Positions 43,846 to 53,691 of a DNA stretch of 64,000 nucleotides are shown here, in pieces (positions within the stretch are counted from its first letter, which is position 1; each line of letters begins with the position of its first letter). The notes beneath the pieces were generated by a model. It saw only the letters and a program-made list of their open reading frames with translations. It made no database searches and was not told the DNA's origin. The stretch comes from Chaetoceros tenuissimus (taxonomy: Eukaryota > Bacillariophyta > Thalassiosirophyceae > Chaetocerotales > Chaetocerotaceae). The DNA lies in contig BLLK01000074.1 in assembly GCA_021927905.1 (NCBI GenBank), positions 620,001-684,000 of the forward strand, given 5' to 3'. The position numbers were made by a program, and so were the translations under genes.

Positions 43846-45157
43846 ATGCTTCAAAAAGGTACTCTTGACGGGTTAATTTTCTTTCAAGAAGATAAGAACG
43901 AACGAGACACTCAAGGAGCCGAGATAGAACCAGAAAACGAGAAATTTTACCTCCTCGCGGACAACATGACAAGTGGTGGGCATTCTGCCACGCCATCCAC
44001 AGATGTGAAAATGATGATGAACTTTTGCAAAAATATCTTGGAGATGCCATCTGGGAGGATCAAGACGATCCTGTGAAGAATGATGAAACAGTTGATCCCC
44101 CCTGCTTGTTTCAAAGAGCAGACCCAAATCATGAGCGATCTACTGCTACGAGAAAAAGACTTTGCTAATTCCAACAGCATCAAAAGAACTTCTACCTCGA
44201 ATTCCCATACGGCGCCATCTTTCCTGCAAGAAACAAACAAAAAAAGAAAGAAAAAAGGAGAGATGAGATTTCATCTTGCGTCAACACTTAATTTCCCGTA
44301 TAAAGAAGGACTTTCTTCGCCTTCAAGTGTAAAGGAGGGAATATGGAAGGGTCAAGGCGAGCAAGCAGACATGCTTGAGAAGCATTTCAATTCCGCATGG
44401 CAATGCAAATTCATGATGGATTTTTATGGCATAGGGGGGTCATGTCATCCTCATGATGAAGTCGCTGCTGGTGAGCAATGGAACTTAAGAGAGGGTGAAG
44501 AGAAAACTAGTAAAAAAGAAAGCACTGCCATACTTTTTAACAGAGATCTGTCGAAAGATACTACTTTGAACAGCAAAATGGTATTTCCATCTTTTGAGGA
44601 CAAAGGCATTTTGGTGCATTCTTGTCGTGAAAAGAGGAGTGATGATACTAGCAAAGAATATATCTATACAGAAGAGGATTTGAAAAGCGCTAGTGTAAAG
44701 TTAATGGATGCTATGGATTTGACAGATGACAGTAGAACGAAAGTATTTAGAATTGAGGAGAGCATGAATATCAATAGAACGAAATATCTCCATGATATTT
44801 GTATGATGAAATAAGTTTCAACGTTCATACCGCGCGCTACTAGTAAGTAGGTATCATTCAAAGTTATTGAAGTAAAATTAATGCACTTTTTAATTCTAAA
44901 AAAATAATTACAATAATGCCTCACTTTAAAATCAGTTAAAACATAATCTTTAGTAAAAAATTGGTAAACGAATTTTTCGCAATACAATTTATGATTCAAA
45001 GGAGGTGGATTATATTTTACCAGCTGATACCACAAAGACAGGTCGAACAAGAGATAGGATGAAATCACATGGGGAAATTTTGTGGGGTACAGTAATTAGA
45101 TATTATGAGGAGAGGAATCCGGTTGGTAGAGGGAAGAAGAGGAAGAAGAATGAATAA
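43846..45157 (+). pseudogene. Decayed or unresolved gene
   Basis: Protein-like stretches occur in different frames: 43846-44076 (MLQKGTLDGLIFF...), 43896-44168 in another frame (PPRGQHDKWWAFCHAIHRCE...LGDAIWEDQDD), 44080-44814 (Lys/Ser-rich, EEDLKSASVKLMDAMDL near the end), and 45008-45157 (YILPADTTKTGRTRDRM..., very basic C-terminus) preceded by an AG after a pyrimidine-poor stretch. Overlapping frames at 43896-44076 cannot all be coding in one intact gene. I read this as one host gene broken by indels, possibly with a real final exon at 45008. Family unknown. Confidence 0.35.
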
Positions 45158-46039
45158 TCTATAATCTATATTTGAAAAACCACCAAAATATTTACTATTT
45201 CAATATGTGTAGAGAAATTAACATATGTTGTGTCATCATCTAGGTTGCCGTTCTGAACTCTGTTCTCTATCCATAACCAATGAATTTGATTACAGCAAAA
45301 AGAACTAGGTACTATGGAGGACTAGATAGTTATACTTTTTTCGCTTGTGTTTGTATTTCAATTGTATGTGGAGAAATAAGCAAGAGAAGACGGTGGAAAG
45401 ATGCATTTAGGTGTAACATCAAAAAGGAGGAGAGACGATGAAAATAGAGCTAGAAAATGGAGCTGTTTTCGAGCCATCATCGTCTTGGTATATATAGTAT
45501 GTACGGAGCACAAACCTGTATCTAGCTTGTTTCAGATGTGAGGATGGAACAACAGCTCAAAAAAGGTGCTATTTTCGAGCAGGCCATTACTTCACTACGT
45601 ACATACTTACCATATGTACTTCTTATTTGAAAATTCCCTTTTTTGTCTTCTGTGTACGTACTGCAGCAAGTATAACATGGGCTTGGCTGAAATAAGAGGC
45701 AAGGCTCAGCGATGAGCCTAAAAACCCGTTTGAAACTCATCTTACCCAATGATTTACAGTATGCAATTTTCTAATACACGGCAGCAGTCCCGCAATGGTT
45801 CTCGTTTTCTGTATTCTGTATGTACGTATTCGTACCAAGGAAAAAAGAAAACAATTTCAACTTTGTGTAAACTAGTGTACGATTAATACAAACTGATCTC
45901 TAGAATTTACATGTTTCCTTCATTGCTCCCCATTGACAATTTCCCAACATACCCATTTGATATATTTTCATTCACAGCAGCAAAAACAAGTCTACTTCTT
46001 GACTAACCCTAACCCTAAGCTATGTCGACGTTTTGAGCC
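45158..46039. other. Intergenic region
   Basis: AT-rich, with no supported gene. A short telomere-like run (CCCTAACCCTAA) lies at about 46006-46017, just past the 3' end of the BRCT gene. Confidence 0.45.
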
Positions 46040-48763
46040 TTAGTCTCTAATCTTGATTTTTCTAGCGTCAATTGCTGCTTGAACCTCAGTTGAATAAGTA
46101 ATAAACACCTTGTATTGACCACGTACGATTGAAGAACGCTGTCCTGCTCCAGCAACTCGCCAACATCTTACTCTCCCCAATGGTAAGTTCTGGTATTTGA
46201 GATGAAATAACTTTTCAAATAATGCAGCATTATCGAAGCATATACTTTCATATACCCACATCACTTTGAATCCATAGTCCCTCTCTGCTGCAGTCTTTCC
46301 AATCCCTGTTCCATCTGCGTTTACCAGGGTAGGATTCGAATTAGAAGAATTAAAGTAAGTCCATCTAAAGGCTTCATTATCTGCTCTCTTCTCTGCATCA
46401 GTGTTGATCTGTCCTGTTATTCCACCGTAAAGAGTTAGTGTTAGAGTCTTCACAGCTTCATCAAATGTCATTCCAAATTCTTCAATGCGACGGTTGATGA
46501 ATTCTTCAACTATCGACATCATTTCTTTCTCAGACTTTCGTTCATCAAACAATTCAAGGTCACACTCTTTGAGATATGCATTCAAAGCTTCTTGGTCTTC
46601 TTTTCTTTGCTCCTCCCGTTTTGCGACACACAAAGGTCCACAATATGTATTTGGCTTCCCACACAACGATCTCGCCCAACTTAGTCTTCTTGAGATGTAT
46701 TCATCTAGATCAAAACCTTTCATTTTAAAGCCAACTTTCTCGGCAATGAGCAGCATTTCCTTTAATAGCGCATCCTTTAGAGCCCCCAGACATGGTCTGT
46801 GCACACCATATTTCATGACAAATTTCAAAGCTAAAACTTTATGTTCTAGAGGCACTGCATTTGAACGAGTAAGATCCAAGTTGACTCCATTGGAACGGCA
46901 TCTCTCGATCAACTGCTCCAGAGAATCATCATCATCACTGTCTGACTCATTCTCTTTCCTAAAAGACAGACGTAAAATGTAAGTTTCGCATGAGTACTCT
47001 TGGTATAAGGAAAGATAGAAACATACTTACAAATCAGCTTTGTCATTTGTTTCTTTTTCTTCTTCAGCCGCTCTACGAAAACGACCAATGGCGTTTTCTA
47101 AACTTGACTTTTTATACTTTTGTCCAATACTTGGATACTTCTCAACAACAGAAGCAAAACTTGGGTACTCTCCTCCTCTCACCATGGAAGTGACAATATT
47201 CTTGACTTGAGCATGTCCTTGAGGATCTGCTTTATTGGTACATGGAATAAGTTTGGTACTTCCTGAGCTGATGGTAACAGCACCACCCAAGACTGATACA
47301 GATCCTGATGCCAAAGATACAGCTCCTCCGTTCTTGTCTGCAATTGATCCTGACAACAATGCAATGGATCCTCCATTGCCTGATGCATTCGAGTCACCAC
47401 TACTCACGCTCACAGATTCTCCATCGCCAGATCCAGTTGCACCTCTGTCAATAACTACTGATTTGCCCACTACTGAAGACAAGCTTCCACTGCCACTGCT
47501 ACTAGCTTCCAAAGTTGTTTCACCAAACATCAAACGACAAAGCTCTCTCAAATCAAGCATAGGAAGCCCTTTTACCTTTGCTTGATTGTACTTCGAAGGT
47601 CCCGGTTCCTTCCCTACAACTAGATAATTCGTTTTTCCAGAAATACAAGATCTGACTACACCTCCGAAACTCTCAATCACTTTAGGTAAAAAGCAAGAAC
47701 AAGTCAGAAAATATACAATTTACAAATCGTTGGTCAGACTATGATCTCTTTGATACCAAGCGTTAATACTTACTAGTAATACACTCGTTCTTTCCTCGAG
47801 TCAAGCCTGCACCTCCACGTAACTCAGGGAATACTCCAGTGAGAACAAAGATCTTTCCATTGAGGGCGTTTGGAATAGCGCCTTCCTTCCCAGGTACTGG
47901 AATTTCAAATGTCTTCTTTTTCTCCTTTGGAAGAGTAATTGCAGAGGCAGAGGTAGCTTCCACTAGAGCATCTGTTTTCTGCTGGTTTGCTCCTTCACTC
48001 GATGAAGAAGATACCGAAAGCTTTCTTGGTGGTGAAGGCTTTTCATCAGAGAAATCAAATAGTTTGAGATCAATCTCTTCTTTCTTGCTAGATTTGGCAT
48101 TTTTGTTTTCCCTGTGAGAAAGATGATTAATGTAAGAATTGCCTATTTTGAAACGAGGAAGAGTTATAAAAGAACTTACAATTGAGGTAAGCTTGCTACA
48201 TTGAAGTCTGATTTAACAGAATGCTTTGCCTTTGATCTTGAAGGCTTCCTGTGGACTAGAGAATAATAGGAGGAATCCGTGTCTGAATCACTGGAAGGCT
48301 TCTGACGGACAAGAGAATAGTAAGAAGATTCGGAGCTGGAAGAGTACTCGCTTGAAGACGACTCGTTAGAGGAGTGATACGAGGAACGCTTGCTTGTAGA
48401 TGTGTAAATGAGATTGCCATTTCTCTTGGACCTCTTATGCTTGCGACGACGACGACGACGACCAGAGCGTGAAGTGTACTCATTCGAATCAGTGTCGACG
48501 TCCGAATCAAAATTACGAGAGTCTGAATCATTTGAATTATCGAAGGAATCACCATTGGAATGAAGCGTTGCCTTTGACTTTGGCTTGGAGTTCAATGAAG
48601 TTGTTGGAGAGGTGCGCCAAGCTGAGTCTTGAGAGATCCCAACAGACGATTGACTGCAGTCAATCGACAAATCTTTACTTTGACCTCCATCACTCGTCAC
48701 AGTCTTTGTTCTCTTTCTACTTTCGAATGGTAAATTGGAAATGTCTCTTGGTACACGACTCAT
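46040..48763 (-). CDS. BRCT-domain protein with Gly/Ser repeats, four exons
   Basis: Exon 1 (48763-48180) encodes a Ser-rich, Arg-rich N-terminus. Exon 2 (48111-47774) and exon 3 (from 47679) together make one BRCT domain: LNGKIFVLTGVF, then ESFGGVV, then TNYLVVGKEPGPSK, the form seen in RFC1/PARP-type BRCTs that bind DNA ends or phosphopeptides. Exon 3 (to 47031) then carries a glycine/serine stretch with repeated GGxxxLxSGS units. Exon 4 ends at 46040 and holds a helical C-terminal domain I do not recognise. The exon 4 start is unclear: AG at 46960 opens an acidic frame (ENESDSDDDD) that must shift by one base to reach the main frame, whereas an AG at 46953 is in frame. About 827 residues. 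Confidence 0.7.
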
Positions 48764-49122
48764 GATTACGAATGAAGTGAATTGAATAGACTGATACTTT
48801 GAAAGTTGGAAAATGATTTGATTCTGATGCTGCGTCTTTGAAACAGAAAGATTTCCGCTGCTAACACTTGGTGGCAAAAAATTGCTACTACGTAGCTATG
48901 TACCATACTGAATTAAGATTGACAGAAGCAAAGAAGATTTTAGCTAAATTTAGACAAATATTGACACATGTCGATTTGATTACTTTTCTTCTCTTTTCTT
49001 CCTCATTTCCTTTACCAAAAATTGCTGCGGAACTGCAATTGGAAACAAATTCAACTGGGAATTTTTCTTCCGTGATCAGCAGTCTACGCAAGCATATTTA
49101 GGTATTGTTTGTTTTACCTTTA
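48764..49122. other. Spacer between the BRCT gene and the helicase-like gene
   Basis: Short open stretches exist on both strands (48868-49101 plus; 48888-49091 minus). The minus one could be a last exon of the helicase-like gene through an intron of about 43 nt, but the residues do not match the expected SF1 C-terminus. Left unassigned. Confidence 0.35.
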
Positions 49123-50904
49123 TCACATTGCCTTGTATAACAAAGACTGACGAACCTGTGCTTCTTTCCCAATAATATCTGCATCATTTTCTTTTCGATC
49201 CAAACCTACCCCAATGACTCCCATAAATTCAAGTCCTTGAAGATTCTCCACTGTATCGACTACAATACGCACTGTGTTCTGTAAAGTAGTCAAACCAATC
49301 GTATTCAAAGCTCTTGTAAATCTTATTTTCTTTCCTGACAATCGGCAATTATCTTCAAATTTATATTCCACGACACTGTCCTGCAACCCATTGGAAAGAA
49401 GCATGGTACGAAAACTTTCATCAGGTACAGCAATAGCTATATAAGAATCTAAATCTAATTCGGATTCAAAGCTATCCAACATATCTATTATAGCTTCCGT
49501 AGTTTTCCAAACGTACATTTGCTCAATGGTGGAAAGAAACAAGATTTTCGCAAATGCATCCCATCGATGTGGTTTCTCGAATAGATATGTCTGAATGTTT
49601 GGATGTGATTCTTCCTGTTGTACATTGTCATTCTCATGTTGCTCATTAGAACCAACCGACTCAACACGTTTGAGCATACAATTACAAAAATCAGTTCCCA
49701 AACTTGCACTATCAGGCAAATGAGTCTCATCGGTCAATACCTTGACATCAAACTCAAAAGAAAGTTTTGGCATCAATTGCAACTCTTTCAAACAAGTCAC
49801 ATCTCCATTCAATTGATTACAATCCATCAAAGCAAGTATTCCACAATTCCCATTCGAAACAGCAACCTCATTTATAAACTCTAAAACCAATAAAGCAAAC
49901 ATGTGTCGATTCTTATTTTTCAAATGCTGCGAATGACAAAGTATACAATGAAACTCATCGACAATCACCAATTGAAATTTATCGAGTAATTCTTGTGTAA
50001 TGGATTGACAATGTGTAGTTCCAAACACATGTGTATGAGCTTTGACATGTATTTGAAACACTTGCAATGAAGATCGTCCACATGAACACATATCCCAAAA
50101 CGACGATTCCAAAGAAGGACAGCTAAAGTACAACCTGTCTGCAATAATACGTGAAACTGATTGACTCGAATGTAATTTTGCAGTCATGCGTGTATATATC
50201 CATTTAAAAGCTGAATGACAGAGTGCATTCGTAGGAGCAATGTATAAAACTTTTTTCGAAGATTCATCCAACAATAAACTTAAAGCAGAGTGCAATGCCA
50301 TTAATGTTTTTCCTGTGGCAGGTTTACCCGATAAAAGTACTTTGGATGATTTATCAAAGTACCATTGTTTGAAAATGGAAATTTGTTGTTTGTTCATGAC
50401 TGTATTTTCATCGATGGAGAGTGCATGTTGTACTATGGAATCTGTGAAGCTTGTCGTGTTGAGCCATTCTTGACAAGAGACTGAATAATCAAGATTAGGG
50501 TCTTTTGTTGTATGAGTAGTGTCTTCTTCTTCTTCTTGTTGTTGCTGTTCTGGTATACTTTCTAGACTCACATCATCATCAAGTATTTGGTCTCCCTCTT
50601 CTGCAAACGAAATATCATCGTCTAATTTGAGACTGTGAAGAAATGATTCCTTCATGTTTGATGACTTGACTTTATCTTCTTTCATATTTTGAATCTGCTG
50701 TTGCTGTGATTCTGTATCAATATTGTCATCAGCTTCTGATTCTACTAGATCCTTGTCGTCTAGTTGTTCTTCGTTGAAGATACAATCATCATGTTTTTCT
50801 TTTCCGTCTTGTACTTCTTCCTCAAGAAAAGTCTCTTTTAGATCCATACTGCTATTAATTAGACTCTCTTCGTCATCTAATTCACTTTGAGGATTAGAAT
50901 TCAT
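49123..50904 (-). CDS. Superfamily 1 helicase-like ATPase
   Basis: The first ATG in frame is at 50904 (MNSNPQSELDDEE), giving 593 residues; the longer frame upstream starts only at GTG. The first 170 residues are acidic and Gln-rich. Walker A is SGKPATGKT (about 193), followed by a Walker B-type LVIVDEFHC (about 312), a motif III-like ALMDCNQL, and a C-terminal VENLQGLEFMGVIGVGL resembling motif V. The protein ends at QSLLYKAM, where motif VI of SF1 enzymes (YVALTRA) should begin, so the C-terminus may be truncated or lie in an unseen exon. DNA/RNA unwinding is an inference. Confidence 0.6.
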   Translation of the reverse strand: MNSNPQSELDDEESLINSSMDLKETFLEEEVQDGKEKHDDCIFNEEQLDDKDLVESEADDNIDTESQQQQIQNMKEDKVKSSNMKESFLHSLKLDDDISFAEEGDQILDDDVSLESIPEQQQQEEEEDTTHTTKDPNLDYSVSCQEWLNTTSFTDSIVQHALSIDENTVMNKQQISIFKQWYFDKSSKVLLSGKPATGKTLMALHSALSLLLDESSKKVLYIAPTNALCHSAFKWIYTRMTAKLHSSQSVSRIIADRLYFSCPSLESSFWDMCSCGRSSLQVFQIHVKAHTHVFGTTHCQSITQELLDKFQLVIVDEFHCILCHSQHLKNKNRHMFALLVLEFINEVAVSNGNCGILALMDCNQLNGDVTCLKELQLMPKLSFEFDVKVLTDETHLPDSASLGTDFCNCMLKRVESVGSNEQHENDNVQQEESHPNIQTYLFEKPHRWDAFAKILFLSTIEQMYVWKTTEAIIDMLDSFESELDLDSYIAIAVPDESFRTMLLSNGLQDSVVEYKFEDNCRLSGKKIRFTRALNTIGLTTLQNTVRIVVDTVENLQGLEFMGVIGVGLDRKENDADIIGKEAQVRQSLLYKAM

Positions 50905-51305
50905 TTGTTGAAAAATATATGTAAGTAATGAAGCGCTCAGCAGTGTGCAATACAAAAAGTGTTCGCATGTTATTAGTTTCACAGAACAATTTCAACAACG
51001 GCAGTTGAAGTATCTATTTATCTTTTGACAGTCGGTTCCAGACACTATTCATCAACAAGTACACTCTAATTTTAAATTCCGCGAACCATTTACTACACAA
51101 TAGCCAAATAAGCCATCTTCCTCTTTCTTTAGAGCCACACAGTCATTCCAAGTGGCAAGTGGATCTTTGCCGAAAGTGACGCAAAAGATAGATGAGCGAG
51201 AGAAGAAAGAAAAGCACTCTGTCACCATCAATAGAGTTGATTAGAAAGTCTATCGTATCTAGTAGATAGTATTCATACACTCACCAATATATATAATATA
51301 TAAAA
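50905..51305. promoter_or_regulatory. Divergent promoter region of the helicase-like and ClpR-like genes
   Basis: About 400 bp between two genes that point away from each other. A TATATATAATATATAAAA stretch lies immediately before the ClpR-like ATG at 51306. No further gene seen. Confidence 0.45.
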
Positions 51306-52327
51306 ATGGTATCCTTCAAGAAAAGCCTAACCATCTTGTTGACAGTCGTTTCATCTTCCTCTGCATTCTCACCATCTTCAAGACCAAATGCAGTCAAGCC
51401 AAACAATCCTTCGAATCCTGCATTCAAGAAAGTAGAGGCTGCAAGGGCAAAGGTTGAATCCATGTTTGGAAGTGATTACAAGAATACTTTGGAACAAATG
51501 AATATGGTTGCTGGTGGAGCTCAAGCTGAAGAATATTACGAGGGTGAGTAGAGATAGAAGGGGGCAGTACTAGAATGTATTTTATTTGTACATGGTTATT
51601 ACGGATGTGATGTGTCGACACAAACAAGAAATTTGAAATACCTGTTTCTTATTTTCAAAATATTTCTAACTCTTTTTTACCTCTATTTACAATCTCATCA
51701 CAATCAGGAGTCCGCATCGGACCTCCACCAGATCTTCCATCTCTTCTTCTCCACAACCGCATCGTATACATTGGAATGCCACTCGTACCAGCAGTCACAG
51801 AACTCATCATCGCCGAACTCTTGTATTTAAACTACGAATCTACAACCGAGCCAATCACAATGTACATCAACTCATCTGGTACCACCACAGCAACAGGACA
51901 ACAAGTTGGTTTCGAAACGGAAGCATTTGCCATTGCAGACGTTATGAAATACGTTAGACCACCGGTACATACCGTAGCACTCGGTCAGGCATTCGGAGCA
52001 GCTGCCATGCTACTCAGTCAGGGAAAAAGAGGTAAACGCTCCTCATTGCCAAATGCAACCATTATGTTGAATCAACCTAGATCTCAATCTCAAGGACAAG
52101 CATCCGATATTGCCATTAAAGCACGTGAAGTTGTCAATAATCGTAAAACCATGTGTCAATTGATTGCATCGGGGTGTCAAAAGCCATTGGATGTTGTGAC
52201 TAAGGATTGTCAGAGAGTCAAGTATTTGCAACCGCATGAGGCTGTAGAGTATGGGTTGATTGATCGGGTTTTGATGAGTGAGAGTAGTCTTCCTATCAAA
52301 CCTAGCTTTATTGAGCAGTTGAATTAA
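51306..52327 (+). CDS. Plastid ClpR-like (inactive ClpP) subunit, two exons
   Basis: Exon 1 (51306-51543), intron 51544-51707 (GTGAGT...AATCAG), exon 2 (51708-52327), about 285 residues. The N-terminus is a diatom bipartite plastid signal: a hydrophobic signal peptide followed by SSSAFSPSS with Phe at the predicted cleavage site. The body is the ClpP fold. In ClpP the active Ser is in GQAASMGAFLL and the His in IHQP; here they read GQAFGAAAMLL and LNQP, so both are replaced. That defines a ClpR-type subunit, which in plastids forms mixed rings with active ClpP and the ClpC chaperone. Confidence 0.85.
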
Positions 52328-52617
52328 GAAATAAGGAGTTTGAGTTGAGTCAGATGATTAGTAGATTTCAAGAGTTGGGAACAATGGAGTTACTTTTAGC
52401 GGAGTCATATTTGATATTATTTTGAATCGTTGAATCATGGTTTTAGGAAATAGTAGAAATATGGAAGAAGAGAAAAGAGACTGAGAGATTTTCTTCACTG
52501 AATTCACTTTACTTGATAAAATACATTGGTATAACATACGCAATATATAAATATGGTACTCTTGATTATGATTACTTGCTTCTTATGTATTACTTATATT
52601 GTACATGTACATGCAAC

Positions 52618-53385
52618 CTATACGATTTCACCCATATTCTCAAGAAGAATTCTCTTCACGAGCTTCATTTCATCGACATCAGCATAAGGGTTGGCTGCCA
52701 AGTATTCGGATGGAGTGATTCCTACACTATTCTTTTGGACCAATGCATGAAGTCCTCCTTGTTCACAAATCATTTGATAGATTTCATCTTCGGATGGGTC
52801 CATCGAAGAGCAAAGACGATACAGTCTGTATAAATCATTGTCATTGATAGATTTGACCCATGCATTCTCATCGCCAATACGCTTTCGCCACAAAGGCGTA
52901 CAGAAAAAAACTTCTATACCAAGCTCAGTGTGTGGAGGAACAACTAAGATGATCAATTTTGTAAAGTGAAAGACCCAACTACTAATCTCTCTACATGATG
53001 GAGGAATGAACATTGAAGTCAGCGATTCACAGTATTGAAATGCCCTCTCTCCAATGTATTCGAGATTTCTTGAAAGCTTTACAAACGCTAGATTCTTGCA
53101 AAAACGGAAAGCATCAAATTCAATTCTCTTCACAGAATTATCCGCTATGATGACCATCTTCACATTAGCAAGGTACTCGAAATTACATGAAGGAATCACT
53201 TTTACTCCGGGAAGTACAATGATGACCTCCCATGATTGCTGCTCTTTATAATCATAAATAAGAGGACAACGACCAATAATTATATTTTCCGAAAGTTTCT
53301 CTCCATTATAAAAGAGAGTTTTCTTTCCTTTGTACATTCGAACACCAGGAATGAATCTCCGCCATTCTTCTGTCTGAATCCTCAT
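52618..53385 (-). CDS. BspA-type leucine-rich-repeat protein, copy 1
   Basis: 255 residues from the ATG at 53385 (MRIQTEEWRRFIPGVRMYKG). It has LRR_5/BspA repeats: VKRIEFDAFRFCKNLAFVKLS, then YIGERAFQYCESLTSMFIPP, then REISSWVFHF. A conserved C-terminal part follows (WVKSIN...SSMDPSEDEIYQMICEQGGLHAL...NPYADVDEMKLV). Such proteins are numerous in Chaetoceros genomes; binding partner unknown, probably protein-protein interaction. No signal peptide. It is divergent from copy 2. Confidence 0.75.
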   Translation of the reverse strand: MRIQTEEWRRFIPGVRMYKGKKTLFYNGEKLSENIIIGRCPLIYDYKEQQSWEVIIVLPGVKVIPSCNFEYLANVKMVIIADNSVKRIEFDAFRFCKNLAFVKLSRNLEYIGERAFQYCESLTSMFIPPSCREISSWVFHFTKLIILVVPPHTELGIEVFFCTPLWRKRIGDENAWVKSINDNDLYRLYRLCSSMDPSEDEIYQMICEQGGLHALVQKNSVGITPSEYLAANPYADVDEMKLVKRILLENMGEIV

Positions 53386-53691
53386 GCTATCTATTCTTCC
53401 AATGTCATTCAATAATAAAGATGAGTTCTTATGGAAATAGAGAAGAATATCTTCACAAGGTTCACGTTTTCAACGGCGTGCCAAATCATTTTCTTTGATA
53501 GCATTGTCGATATAAATCATCAGTCCCATCTTATCAATAGACCTAGCTACAAAATATAAATACACTAGCTGCATATTTTTTCACAATGACGTCGTCTTCT
53601 AAGCAAGATCGCAAGTCGCAAGATAAAAAGATCTAGCAGATCTCAAAACATAGTATAAAATACTTCTTGCTCTGTTACATTTAGTTTGAAG
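53386..53691. promoter_or_regulatory. Bidirectional spacer between LRR copies 1 and 2
   Basis: Resembles 60768-61139, the spacer between LRR copies 3 and 4 (shared TCATCAGTCCCAT, GCTACAAAATAT, ACTAGCTG and AATGACGTC blocks). The AATGACGTC at about 53584 is a CRE-like core. Confidence 0.55.

Noticed and set aside
43565-43880. Similarity between the starts of the divergent small gene and the decayed gene (both with a KGTL block).
   Set aside because: Only a few residues match and the alignment does not extend, so an inverted duplication is not supported.
48868-49101. Plus-strand 77-codon ORF between the BRCT and helicase-like genes.
   Set aside because: An equally long antisense frame overlaps it, there is no family resemblance, and the region is within the expected 5' flank of the BRCT gene.
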